Under the pieces are notes generated by a model. The model did no database searches and was not told the DNA's origin. It worked only from the letters and a program-made list of their open reading frames with translations. The translations under genes and the position numbers were made by a program. 64,000 bases of DNA, taken from assembly GCA_035771165.1 (NCBI GenBank), contig JAWNZC010000177.1:1762501-1826500 (forward strand). Reading direction: 5' to 3'. This DNA is from Paragorgia papillata. Taxonomy: Eukaryota > Cnidaria > Anthozoa > Scleralcyonacea > Coralliidae. Shown one piece after another: positions 16,301 through 30,137 of this stretch (position 1 is the stretch's first letter; every line of letters begins with the position of its first letter).

Positions 16301-19300
16301 GCGTTCTCGTTTGATTAGGGCTTAAAGCCTGAATGTACCACAGGGAGCCCAACTCTGACGCCTCTTTTTTTGTTTTATTATACTTAGCTTGACTGAAAAC
16401 AGTTGTGTAAGCTGGGATCGCGGCGCTTCTCTTAACAGTTGGTAATATATGCATATATGCATATATGCAAATTACAGCGCGCGGTAATTTGAAACTCGAA
16501 ACAGCTGTGGGCTTCTGTGCCACAGCTGTTTCGAAACAGCTGTGGGCTTCTGTGCCACAGCTGTTTCGAGTTTCAAATTACCGCGCGCTGTAATTTGCAT
16601 ATATATGCATATATTAGTATTACCAACTGTTAAGAGAAGCGCCGCGATCCCAGCTTACACAACTGTTAAGCGGCCTCGGTTTTCAGTCAAGCTCAATATA
16701 ATAAAACAAAAAAAGAGGCGTCAGAGTTGGGCTCCCTGTGAATGTACACCTGTAATTCAGTCTGGGAAAACTCGCAGGATAGCTTGTCAACCCCCCGCTG
16801 AGCTTCTCATATCTGAGAAGTAGATTTTGAAGGATCATATGATTCATAATTGTTTATTTGATGTAATAGATCAAACACGAGGAAGGGTGTTTCATTCGAT
16901 ATCCAGTCACCGAGAAGTTGTTGAGAAGCGAGACCGTAGGCCGAGTTTTTAAACCAATTTCGAGGTGACTGGATAGAGGTTGAAACACTCTTTCGAGTGT
17001 TTGATCTAGCTTCTCAAACAAATGGTTCATGGTTTGGCGTGCTCCATCGAGTTATGGATGCACGCGGGAAGTTCGGAGAGCACGAAAAAAGTGTAAGAGT
17101 TGGTCGAGGCGTAGCCGAGAACTGATAATTGACGTTTTGCACTAAGTTAAAAAATGTATTTCTCCAACCTAGGTTATTAAAGGACAGTTTGGGAGGTAAT
17201 TCCAAGACAGCAATGATCGCCACAGTTAGTCCATCGAGTGCACACTATGAGGAGACGATGAGTACACTCCGATATCCTTTTCTACAACTGTTTAAATATA
17301 GTAAGGTTTGATATACTGCCGAAACAGAGAACGTAGGAGTCTAACGTTTCGAGCGAAGGCCAGGACCGCCGAGAGAAATTTTGGGGCCCTGGCCAGTTTG
17401 GAGAAAATGCTCAAAAAAAATCTTCGTTGAATGAAGGATAACGTCTTATAACGTAGCGTAATGTCTAACAACGTATAGCGTGACGTCTTACAATGTAGCG
17501 TAACGTCTTACAATGTAGTGTAACATCTTACAATGTAGCATAATGTCTTACAATGTAGTGTAACGTCTTACAATGTAGCATAATGTCTTACAATGTAGTG
17601 TAACGTCTTACAATGTAGCGTAACGTCTTATAATGTAGCGTAACGTCTTATAATATATAATACGGCATAGCGGCCTCTATTTTGCTAGGCCTCTAGCCTC
17701 TATAGCTGACATTTGAGATAGCATAATGTTTTTATGCCTTAACCAACCGTACATATGCCAGTCAAGCAAGATGTATTGTGAACAGAGCAAGGGTGAATGA
17801 GGATCCCAATGCTAAACTAATAAGAGGCGAGTTTAAAGTGTTTATGAAACGAAAGTTAAATTTGTCTTATTTGAAAGAACTTTTGAAATGACAAAGTAAC
17901 ATCTTTTGCTGTTTTTTTGTTTCCTTGCTTCGTTTTTGAGATATTTCAGTTTGTTTTATATGTGAAACTAACCCACAGTGACATCACAACGTGGATAATG
18001 ACTTACTGGGAAAGGTTTTATATCTTTGCTATTATTAAACGGACTCACTTCGAAGCAATTGTGTGTGTGTGTGTGTTTTTCTCTTACAACAACAAAAATA
18101 TACATTTTGAACTGATTCTGTTTAATAATAGCAAAGATGTGTAACCTTTCCGAGTAAGTCAATCATTATGCACGTTGTGATGTCACTGGTTAGTTTCACA
18201 TATCAAACAAACTGAAATATCTCAAAAACGAAGCAAGGAAACAAAAAACAGAAAAATATGTTACTTTGTCATTTCAAAAGTACTTTCAAATAAGACAAAC
18301 TTAATTTTCGTTTCACAAGCACTTTAAATATTTTTGATTTGATCAACGATGTAATGTATTTCTACTCTAACATACAAAAATAATTATTCTTGCATTATTT
18401 TAGAGCTGCTTGCTGAAATAGAGCGTCTTAAAGAATCCTCGATATCATCTGAGCCAGAAATCAATAATAGTTTAAACGATGAGATTACAATGCTGAGAGA
18501 GAAATTAAAAGAAACTACTGCATTTTTGGCAGAGTCAACGAGGTAAAAAACAAACTTTGTATGTTTTATTTGTTTTTTAAATTCAGGAATCATTCTATAG
18601 TCCGTTTCAGCTTGCTTTTGAAATCCGATACGTATATATAATTGAAATTAATATTCCGAACTTACGTTGTAATGTTCCGAACTACGTTGCGAGGTAGATA
18701 CAAATTTAAGTCGGCAATTTGTTTCTGCTTAACCAAGTATCTATTATTATATTCTATACAACAAATAATCTTCTTCTCCGTGATTTTACCAAAGGAATTC
18801 AATTCAAGGCTTATTAAATTCGGGCTTCACGACGAACTTCGCGAACTTCCGTACCAAGTTCCCAACCTTCCAACGAATGTTGACAAACGAATTTCAAAAG
18901 CAAGCTGAAACTGACTATAGATGTGTTTTTTTTTTAGAAATTGGCAAGAAAAATTGGACCTTTCCGAGAAAAGAAAGCTAGAAGAAGCTGAGAAATTGAA
19001 GGTAAATTTGTTTTCATTTCACTGAAAAACGCATCAATAATTCATAACGAAAACACAAAGGAAATCAGTACCATGAATCAGTACCATCTGATAAAGAATC
19101 CTCCTGATTTACATAAACTTTAGCTTTGATTTTCTTGGCTTAAAGGCCTGGCCAAACGCTTTCAACATTTCATTCAACATCGTTCAACATTGTTGAATTC
19201 AACCGTGATTCAACATGTTGAATGATGTTGAACGTTGTTGAATGGTGTTGAACGAAATTTGAACATGTTCAAATTTTCGTTCAACATGCGTTCAACAATG

Positions 19301-22300
19301 TTGCATGAAATGTTGAAAGCGTTTGGCCAGGCCTTTATAAGACAACGTTATTTTTCAAAATTACTACGCCAATGAACTTACCAAATGGATTGTTTTTGAA
19401 GCGATTCCAAACACTCGCATGCAGTACGTGTTTTATCAGTCTGAAACACTCGCCTATCGTCTCCTTGTTTAAATCTGATAAAACACTGCTGCTCATGTTT
19501 TTAATATTACTATAAGAACCCTCATTATGCGATTTATTCTTATGATTGTTATCGATTTTGTTTCGTTTTCTGTAGAAGGCAGGGATTTCTTTTAAAGTCG
19601 ACAATAAACTGCCCAATCTTGTCAATCTAAACGAAGACCCACAGCTATCTGAAATGTTGTTGTACATTTTGAAGGAAGGTATAAATCTGAATCATTTGTG
19701 TTCGTGTTATCGTTGGGAAATTCATGTATTTAAATATTAAATAATTTTTCAGGGGCAACCACAGTGGGACGGCGTCAAAACGAGGTTTGCAGTGATCATG
19801 ACATTCAATTGAATGGCGTCTTGGTAGCGGAAAATCACTGGTTAGATAATCGTGTTTAAAAATGACTGTCAATTCCTGGCGTTTCTTCCCTTCTACTTCT
19901 TTCTCCTTTCCTTATCTCCGTTTTCTTTTTTTATTCTCCTCCCCTCTTTTAATTTTTTTATTCCTGCTTTTCTCCTCTTCTCTTTTTCTTTTCCTACTCC
20001 TCTCATTCCCTTCTCTTTTTCTCTTTCACTTCATTTTTTTCTTCTCCTTCTCTTGTATTTATTTTTTCCTTCTCCTTCTCTTTTCCTTCTCTTTTCCTTC
20101 TTGTTCTCCTTCCCCCTCTCCTCTTCTCTTTCTCTCCTTTTTCCCTTCTCTTTCTCTTTTCTTTTTCTTTCTTTTTCTCTCCATTTTGCTTTCTTTTCTA
20201 ATGTAATTTGTGTATTAGTTTGTTGGGGGTTTTTTATCGTGTGTTTACTTAACGTTTATTATGTAATTTTTTTGTTGGGTTGGTCTTCACATGGGACTCG
20301 TGTCCTGTTGATCATTCCTTCAATCATGTTCAAGTATTGCACTCTTTATTTCCTGTATTTTGCATTCTTTCATGGTTGTAAAGTTAATAAATAATAAATA
20401 ATAATATTGTTTCGTCATTTTGGTGTAGCTTGATTCGCAACGAAGGTGAAGAAGTGTTTATTGCTCCCTTAGGTAGGCCACCATTACCAATCTTCAACAG
20501 CAACTTCTGCTCGAAGTAGATATCACATTAACGATGTACAGTTTATATAAATAACAAATAATACATTTACGAATAACATGGTATATCATGATATATTTTA
20601 ACAGATGATGCTCCAACGTACGTCAACGGCCAGCAGTTGTCTGAAGAAACAATTTTACATCATGTAAGTTCAATACAGTCGTTTGCCCCTAAGTGGAAAC
20701 ACCACCCGTCAAAACATGTTCTAAATTCAGAAGCGTAGCCAGAAGGGGGACTGGGGCCCCCTGGCAAAAGTGCTGCCCCCCCTGAGAAAAGTTGGCTTCA
20801 TATGCCTCAGTTAAGCTGCCCCCCCAGGTTTTTCCTGGCCCCCCTTGACCAGAAATCCTGGCTACGCCTCTGTCTAAATTTAAGCCAAAGTTAACCGTTT
20901 TGAAATTGATAACGTGGGATTGGCAAGACGTGATTAGGGCACATTCATGTACGTATCTAAGGAACTTAATACGTTTCCAAGGTTAACTTTTAAGTTTGAC
21001 GTTGAAGAACATGTTTTGACGGGCGGTGTATCCGCTCAGGTGCAAAATACTGTACTCGTAATTTTAGCATTTTTTAATACTCGCGTTTTCAGTTCCTGTT
21101 TGGTGGCGAAAACTTTCAACTAAATTTCATCTTATAGGGAGATCGTCTTGTTATTGGAGGAGACCATTACTTTAGGTTGGTGTTATAAGCTGCTTAAAGA
21201 TCGAATACATACAACGCAAGAAAAAAATACAAAAATATACATTCAACGCTTTTTCCGTACTAATCGATAGGGCAATTCTGTTGACAAAATTTCAACGAAT
21301 TTTCGTTTAAAGTTTAGAAACATGTGAGCTTGTCTAAACATTTTTTTTCTTTATCTCTTCAAAGATTTAACCATCCAATTGAGGTTCAGAAACGAAAGCA
21401 AGAAAACGCGGAAAAAGAGCGTGAAGGAAATGGAGAAACTGTTATTCCAAAAGATTTTGAGTTTGCAAGAAATGAGTTGGCCCAAGTGCAGAATGCTAGG
21501 TAAACCACTGAACTGATTTATCAAGGTTTGTTGAAAATGGTTGCGAAATATGAAGGAATTTTCGAATGGATTGCCTACAAATGTTTGAATTCAACAATTT
21601 TCTTTTTAAGACTTCAAGCTGAGCTGGAAGAGGCTCGAATTCAAGCACAAGAGGAAATTATGGTCGAGATTCAAGTGGCGAAAGTAATATTCTGTCTTTT
21701 GTTCAAAACTGGTTTTTTTTGTGAAAGTCGGTTTAGTTAAACCATTGTTTTGTTTACATGTTTTGTTTTTGTTTTGGTTGACAGGAGGCAGCGCAACAAG
21801 AACTTAACGAACAAAAGGAATGTTATGAAAAGCGATTGACCGAACTACAAAGCAGTCTGGTAATTACATTCCTTCCTTTCTTCTTTCTTTCTTTCTTTCC
21901 TTCCTTCCTTCCTTCCTTCCTTCCTTCCTTCCTTCCTTCCTTCCTTCCTTCCTTCCTTCCTTCCTTCCTCCCTTCCTCCCTTCCTCCCTTCCTCCCTTCC
22001 TCCCTTCCTCCCTTCCTCCCTTCCTCCCTTCCTCCCTTCCTCCCTTCCTCCCTTCCTCCCTTCCTCCCTTCCTCCCTTCCTCCCTTCCTCCCTTCCTCCC
22101 TTCCTCCCTTCCTCCCTTCCTCCCTTCCTCCCTTCCTCCCTTCCTTCCTCCCTTCCTCCCTTCCTCCCTTCCTCCCTTCCCTCCCTTCCTCCCTTCCTCC
22201 CTTCCTCCCTTCCTCCCTTCCTCCCTTCCTCTCTTCCTCCCTTCCTCCCTTCCTCCCTTCCTCCCTTCCTCCCTTCCTCCCTTCCTCCCTTCCTCCCTTC

Positions 22301-25300
22301 CTCCCTTCCTCCCTTCCTCCCTTCCTCCCTCCTCCCTTCCTCCCTTCCTCCCTTCCTTTCTTCCTCCCTTCCTCCTTTCCTCGCTCCCTCCCTCCCTCCC
22401 TCCCTCCCTCCCTCCCTCCCTCCCTCCCTCCCTCCCTCCCTCCCTCCCTCCCTCCCTCCCTCCCTCCCTCCCTCCCTCCCTCCCTCCCTCCCTCCCTCCC
22501 TCCCTCCCTTCCTTCCAACCCTCCTTCCTTCCCTCCTCCCCTCTTCCCTCCTTATTTCCTTCCTCCCTTCTTTCCTTCTTGGATCTCTTGACATCAATTT
22601 TTCCTTTCATGTGTCCGAATTCATTTAGAACGACATTGGAGCAGAGAAAACCGAGATTGAAAAGTCACATCAAAGTGCTGAAGATAAAATATCTCAACTC
22701 CAAGCTCATAAAATGGTAATAAATAATATTAAATGTTGAATTGTGAGTTAGTTTATTGAAAAAAGACCACCAAAAACGTTTCTAATGTTTTTTTTTGTTT
22801 CTTGTGTTGTTATTCTTATTGTTCAAACGTTTTAAAAAACATTATGGTGAAGTATATAATTATTACTTATTTGTAGCTTTTGGAACAAGAAATCTTGAAT
22901 AACAGAAAAAGATTACAGATGGAAGCCCTCGCTGCCAAACAAGTACGTTAAAACACAAAACCCAACCTCGTATACCCAGGCTGTTTCTCTGCGCCCGCTG
23001 GAGGAACGGGCTCATTCTCTCGCTAGAGTGAAAAACCCTGGGTACGAGGTTGCACAAAACCAAGCTTTAGTAACTTTTGATATACTTGACAGCCAATGGG
23101 TCATTACTATAAACATTGTCACACATTTCGCTCACCTGATAATTATTTTTCTACGAATTCTAGGCACTTGAAGAAACAAAAGTCAACCAAGTTCGTATTA
23201 TCTCTGAACTGGAAAAAGAAAAAAAGAAGATTAGAGAAGATGTGGAAAAATTAAAAAACGCCAAGGTAGAATAAAGATGTATAAAAAAAAACCTTTTAGG
23301 GCCAATTGAAGAAACGGTGATTGAGACCCCGTTTACACTAGAGCAAAAGTTTTCGGATTCGTGACGAATCCGGAACGTTTTAGTACCGGATTCGTTTTGC
23401 CGTTTACACACAAAAGAATGAATCCGGAATAAAAACTTTTCGGTTTGATCACGTATCCGGAGATTTCGAATCCGGAAAAAAATGTAAAAACTTCGTATCC
23501 AAATACTTTTGAATCCGAGACAATACGTAGTGTGAACGGTTATTCCGATGAATTCGGATGCTCTTCCGCTCGTAGTCATGTGAGGTTGCGGTGGAACCAA
23601 CATGGTCAACATATTAATTAACTGAATTAATGGCATTCCGAGTTTAGTGTAAAGGGCCGAATCTGCGAATACTGTTGTAGTGTAAACGCCTAACGAATCC
23701 GAATACTCGGTACGAAGTGAATCCGGAAACATTTACGAGTCCGGAAACTTTTGCTCTAGTGTAAACGGGATCTAAGTTAGAGAGTAGTATCAAGGTGTTA
23801 CCCCAAGTGACGAACCATACTGGACAAATAGAGAAAACTCTACTTGGCCCGGCTGGGATTCGAACCCACGACCTTCGCTTTACTAGTCCGATGCTCTAAG
23901 GTCGAATGATTGTACTTAGGCTATTTGATATTTCGAAACAGACTAGTTTCTTCAATAGGGACTTTAAGATGCTAGGACGCGACGGCGGTTAAAACGGCAA
24001 GTTAAGTTTTACAGTTTAAAGAAGTCATGGTTAACTGACTATTATATTTGATATCTGAAGCTAGTTTAATGGCTTCCAAAACGCCACCAGTATTGCTAAA
24101 ATGATTGTAGGTCCGTATTGAAGTAAATCCCAAGCAACAGTTCTCATCTTTTAGCCGTTGACGTCGTCCTGAAGACGTGAAAATGCTCTAAGTGGCGTTG
24201 TGTGAAGAACGAGGACGGTGTTCAGATTGTACTCTTGGGAAGTAATTATTCATTATCTTTGTTTTGCAAAAAGAATGCTTTTGTTTGAAGGACGTCGTTC
24301 TCGAAGTTGCCGTCGTAGATCTTAAAGTCCCTAATATCTAGACAACAGTCTTCGTACATTACTATCATTCGACCTTCAGCTCCCAACTTGACCTGTAGCT
24401 CAGTTGGTAGAGCATCGGACTAGTAAACCGAAGGTCGCGGGTTCGAATCCCAGCCGGGCCAAGTAGAGTTTTTTCTACTTGTCTGATATAATCATTCGAA
24501 AAAGTTAGAGAGTGCTTAAAGGGCATATGACTCGAAAATGAAGTTTGTCTTATTGAAAAGAACATTTAAAATGATAAAATAACATCTTTTGCAGTTTTTG
24601 GTTTCCTTGCTTCGTTTTTGAGATATTCCAGCTTGTTTGATTTGCAAATGACACAACTTTTTACGTCACATGTGCGTAATGAGTTATCATAAAGGTTACA
24701 TATCTTTACTATTATGAAAACATGGGCTTAACTCGAAGGAAGCATGTGCGTGTTTCTACTACCCACAACGCCAAACATGTAGAATTCCAAGTGATTTCGT
24801 TTCACAATAGCAAAGATATGTAACCTTCTCTCGGTAACTCATAATACTCATTATGCACGTGTGACGTAAAAAGTTGTTCATTTGCATATCAAACAAACTG
24901 GAATATCTCAAAAACGAAGCAAGGAAACCAAAAACTGCAAAAGATGTTATTTTATCATTTTAAATGTTCTTTTCAATAAGACAAACTTGATTTTCGAGTC
25001 ATATGCCCTTTAAGGATTAGACAGTGAGTCTCTAAACAAGAGATAACTCTTCGGAGTTAACCGTCATGGACCACAACATTGCAAAACCAAAGACAATAAG
25101 TAATTGTCGATTAACATAGTCAGCATTTTCGCAGCCTTATCTATAGGTATTTTAAGTGTAGTTTTTCGCGCTTATTTTGAGCTATTATACCATAATTTTT
25201 TTTGCTGCTTTTCTTTTCTTTTAGAAATTAAGAGAACAAAGAAAAATTAGTATTAATAAAGGTATATACTTATTAGTTTTAATAGTTTTGCATACTTTGT

Positions 25301-27652
25301 ATAATATTATTTCTCATGTATTGTCTCATTTCTAGATGATAAGGGGAACAGCGAGCTGTTACGAATATCAGTAATGCTCAGAGAGGCCAATAAAATTAGC
25401 GAAAGCTTAACCAAACATTTGGTAAGTTAAAACCCAAGTAAACTTAACAAGATGAATTATAGTCAGTTTCAGCTTGCTTTTGAAATTCGTTTGTCAACAT
25501 TCGTTGGAAGGTTTGGAACTTGGTACGGAAGTTCGCGAAGTTCGTTGTGAAGTTCGTCGTGAAGTTCGAATTTAATAAGCTTTGAATTGAATTCCTTTGG
25601 TAAAATCACGGAGAAGAAGATTATTTGTTGTATAGAATATAATAATAGATACTTGGTTAAGCAGAAACAAATTGCCGACTTAAATTTGTATCTACCTCGC
25701 AACGTAGTTCGGAACATTGCAACGTAAGTTCGGAATGTTCATTTCAATTATACGTATCGGATTTCAAAAGCAAGCTGAAACGGACTATAAGGAGATAGAT
25801 TTCGAGTGTATAAAATGAATTGCTCTTTTACATTTTATAGACGTTTAGTAGAGATGACATTTTACTAAATGACAAGGTATGTCGGTTTTTAATTTTGAAT
25901 ATTAAATTGCTTATATTCCGTATTTATTCTCATCTTTGCTAACTTTCTCTCCTTTCGTTTAACTCATGCCTTTTTTATCTTTCGTTGTCTTACTCTATAT
26001 TTCAATCGTCTCTCTCCTTTTTTTTAAGATGGAAGTAAAAATTCGTCTAAACAACACCAAACTTGGTATTACAACAGTTTGGTCTCGGGAGAAATTTGAG
26101 TCAAAATTAATGCAGATGCGAGAAATTTATCAAGTAATATATTATTATAAGTTGTTTGGTGTTTGCAGGATTTTGACGTTTGTAATGTTAGAGAACATTT
26201 TTTAAACTCATTGATGTAGTATCTTGTTTAGAGGTAGAAGCTTGCTGTGTCAGTTATTGATGTATTTTTTTATGTATTTTTAGCAAAACGAATCTGACAG
26301 CATTAGTGGTGACGAGGATCCATTTAATGATCCTACTGATCAATGGGAAAAAGACTTTAGATTGGATTCTCCTGCAGAAACGACGTATGTTGGTGTTGTT
26401 GCTGCTGTTGGTGTTGTTGTTTGTGGTGTTGGTGTTGTTAATGGTGTATTGGTATTGTTGTTGGTGGTGTTGGTGTTGGTGTTGTTGGTGGTGGTGGTGG
26501 TGGTGGTGGTGTGGTGTTATGGTGGTGGTATTGCTGTTGTTGGTGGTGTTGGTGATGGTGTTGTTGTTGGTGGTGGTGGTGGTGGTGGTGTTGGCGGTGG
26601 TGCTGTTGGTGTTGTTTGTTGTTGTTGTTGGTGGTGGTGGTGTTGTTGTTGTTGGTGGTGGTGGTGATCGTGGTGTTGTTGGTTGTGGTGTTATGGTGGT
26701 GGTATTGCTGTTGGTGTTGGTGATGGTGTTGTTGTTGGTGGTGGTGGTGGTGATGATGGTGGTGTTGTTGTTGTTGGTGGTGATGGTGTTGGTGTTGTTG
26801 GTGGTGGTGGTGGTGTTGGTGGTGGTAATGGTGGTGGTGGTGTTGGTTGTGGTGTTATGGTGGTGGTATTGCTGTTGTTGGTTGTTAGTGTTATGGTGTT
26901 GGTGTTGTGGTTTGTAGTGTTGATGTTGTTCGTAGTGTTGCTGTTGTTGGTGTTGTTGGTAGACCGTCCGTTTTCTTCTCCGTTTGCTTGTCCTTGTCCG
27001 ACTTTCTCTGTCTCATTTTATTCTCCTTTTACAACCAGACGAATGAGCAAACGTGAAACAATAGATCTGGTTTCTAACTTAAAGAACTCGTTGGCTTCAC
27101 CTCTCTCGTCAAAGGTCAGCATCCTTGAAGAGAATTTTGAAACACGCGTCATCATTACAAAACTGTGTCTAGATCAATACTTTCATTTTCCTTTCAGCAG
27201 GGCAGTCCATCTGTTTTGTACGGAGTTTCACCACGTGCGAGAGTTTTAGTAAACAACGCCGTTAACAGACACCAAGGTAAGTATGTGCGAGGCATACATT
27301 TTCAAATATTTACGTAACACAGGTACACTCTGAGCGGTTGAATTGTATGGGGTTTACAAGGCGAGTCATTTTAAATCCCTCACAGTTCGGTCGTTCATAT
27401 TGTATATATGACTTACAAATATTGATCAAATCTTAATTTCTTAAAAATTCTTTTGATTTTTTGTTAAACGAGTTAATTTACATTCTCCTAATGCTGCCTG
27501 TCTTGCTTTTTTGCAGCGAAAGCTGAAAGCATATTTGCGAAGTACAAGACAACGGAATCAACTTCTAGCGAGCCTGACGAAGTACCATTATCAAAAACAC
27601 CTTCGTCACACACCCCTCTAGCCAATCCCTTTCAGTTTGGTAAGATACTGTT

Positions 27653-27732
<80 letters not shown>

Positions 27733-28114
27733 CACGTCTGTCTGTCCACGTCTGTCTGTCCACGTCTGTCTGTCCACGTCTGTCTGTCCACGTCTGTCTG
27801 TCCACTCTGTCTATCCACTCTGTCTGTCCACGTCTGTCTGTCCACTCTGTCTGTCCACGTCTGTCTGTCCACTCTGTCTGTCCACGTCTGTCTGTCCACT
27901 CTGTCTGTCCACGTCTGTCTGTCCACTCTGTCTGTCCACGTCTGTCTGTCCACTCTGTCTGTCCACGTCTGTCTGTCCACTCTGTCTGTCCACGTCTGTC
28001 TGTCCACTCTGTCTGTCCACGTCTGTCTGTCCACTCTGTCTATCCACTCTGTCTGTCCACGTCTGTCTGTCCACTCTGTCTATCCACTCTGTCTGTCCAC
28101 GTCTGTCTGTCCAC

Positions 28115-28188
<74 letters not shown>

Positions 28189-28354
28189 CACGTCTGTCTG
28201 TCTGTCCACTCTGTCTGTCCACTTTGTCTGTCCACGTCTGTCTGTCCACTCTGTCTGTCCACGTCTGTCTGTCCACTCTGTCTGTCCACGTCTGTCTGTC
28301 CACTCTGTCTGTCCACGTCTGTCTGTCCACTCTGTCTGTCTGTCCACTCTGTCA

Positions 28355-28452
<98 letters not shown>

Positions 28453-30105
28453 TTGTTTATTTATTTATTTGTCTTTTTTATTTATTTCTAAAGGACAAAC
28501 TTTGCGAGGTATTTGTTCTGTTCCCGCCATATGCCGCGATATGATATCAAGCCTCATGTCTAAAATGGAAGGTATTTTCTTTCTTTTTGTTCACCTAAAA
28601 TTCCATGCACTACACTTATCTTAAATTTTCTACAAAATTATGGAAGGTTGTAATTTTTTTGCTTTAAACCATTTCTTAGAAATGTTCCGACGTATTTCAA
28701 TTTCCTATAGGTCTGTCAGCTGCAGAGGAACCTTCACATGAACGAATAATAAAAAGTGTGAACCAGATATGTCTTTCAATTTCTGCTTTAAGAAAAGCTT
28801 ATAAAAACGACAATGACCACAATCAAGGAGGTAGGCACTGTTGGCATGTGCTGTTAGGGCGCTGCTTGGACGGGGTTAGTACTTGGATGGGTGACCGTCT
28901 GGGAATAGCCCCGCGTTCTCGAGCTTGAGACTCGTGTGAGTAGAGTTTAGTTGGTCTCCTGTACTTCGAGGGTTTTTCGCCGGGCTCTCCAGGTCTTAGC
29001 TGTATAATCATTGCCAACCGCGATTGTAATGCGCATTTGAAAATTGTAAGATTGATAAGTGCGCAATATAAATTTAATAAATTATTAATTATTATAACTA
29101 GTAGACTTTTATTTCATTCATGAAATCCACTATTCCAAACCATGGTTTCCAAATCAACGCATCGGCGCTTTGGCCACTGAGCTATTGAGACACGGTTAAA
29201 ACAGTCAGATATTTTCAGGTCGTTTAATTATTTTTCCAATGGTGTTTTTGTCTCGTATCAGTCCCCTTGAGAGAGTCCGAGCCTGTTCGTCGACACACCA
29301 TTCAAGTGATGACGTCATTGGATCTTCTCCTGGAGCAAGCACGGTCATGGAGAATGGTTCTGGATGACACTGGTTCGGAGAAAATCCGAGAAATGACGTC
29401 AAGGCTACTGGATTCCGTAAGGAGAGCTGCGGCTAACCTCGCAAAACTTCTCATGGTAAGTTAGCATTTTCGTTTTCAGGCCATTGACTTATGCGATGCC
29501 TTTTTAAAGTTTTGTTAGTTCTTGTTGTATAAGCTGTCGTTGGTTGTTATTACTAGCTCAATAAACTCTGAGCTTCAGATGTGGTTCAAACAGTCTGGCA
29601 CTCAGAGTAACACGGCCAACAACAGCTTGTACAGCAAAAACTAACAAAACTTACAAATTCCAAGCTGAAAGCCGCCAATAGTTACGTTTGCTAAATGTTT
29701 CAAAAATTGTTAAAGGCACAGCGTCAGGTATTAAATTACCGCTTAATTAATAGTTCCGTTCCAAGTTTTGGCGTGTGTATTCGCGATAATTTTAATCATG
29801 TGAACTCGAATTTGTCCACGAAGTTTTTCAAGTTTGCGTCATGGTGACACTGTGCCTTTAATTGTATTTCGTTGTCAATTTTTACAGGGTTGTGACGGGG
29901 ACATGGTTTCATTGATAGAAGAGTCCGCTGACAAAGTGGAATACAGTTTGTCTATTCTTGCGAAACAAGTCGCCAAGCTTGCTGTTGCCTCATCTCTTGA
30001 CTTTAGCGAAGATGCTCTTTCTCACGAACTTGAGGTATGCCATACTGCATGCTTTCTTCTCTTCTGTTTCCGCTCTTCTTCTTCTTCTTCTTCTTCCTCT
30101 TCCTC

Positions 30106-30137
<32 letters not shown>

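Larger units (their letters stand above)
17272..17752 (+). other. KIF14: AT-AC (U12-type) intron in kinesin motor
   Basis: The intron starts ATATCCTTTT, the U12 donor consensus, right after CTCCG. It ends CCTTAACCAACCGTAC, with the branch-site-like CCTTAAC 7 nt before the terminal AC. Splicing CTCCG to ATATGCCAGTC gives LRYASQAR, the conserved end of a kinesin motor. No GT-AG pair in the region does this. The intron also contains a truncated hammerhead-like repeat and the 20-bp minisatellite. Confidence 0.9.

Noticed and set aside
16233..16823. Two similar ORFs on opposite strands (96 and 93 residues)
   Set aside because: The same palindromic arms read from either side; they share the sequence by construction.
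19852..20394. 180-residue Phe/Leu/Ser ORF resembling a membrane protein
   Set aside because: Translation of an irregular polypyrimidine tract in a KIF14 intron; hydrophobicity is a composition effect.
21823..22610. ORFs of about 250 residues on both strands
   Set aside because: Pure microsatellite (CTTC/CCTC) filling a KIF14 intron; no non-repetitive content.
24380..24500. Functional tRNA gene (AGT anticodon)
   Set aside because: Boxes A and B are good but the acceptor stem does not pair, there is a mismatch in the anticodon stem, and an inverted sister copy and SINE tail are present.
26306..28624. Several ORFs up to 322 residues
   Set aside because: Arise from the GTT/GGT and CTGT/CCACGTCTGT arrays in KIF14 introns 30 and 33.
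28831..29092. A real 5S rRNA gene
   Set aside because: Only the 3' half resembles 5S rRNA, it is diverged, and it is followed by a body shared with other dispersed copies.
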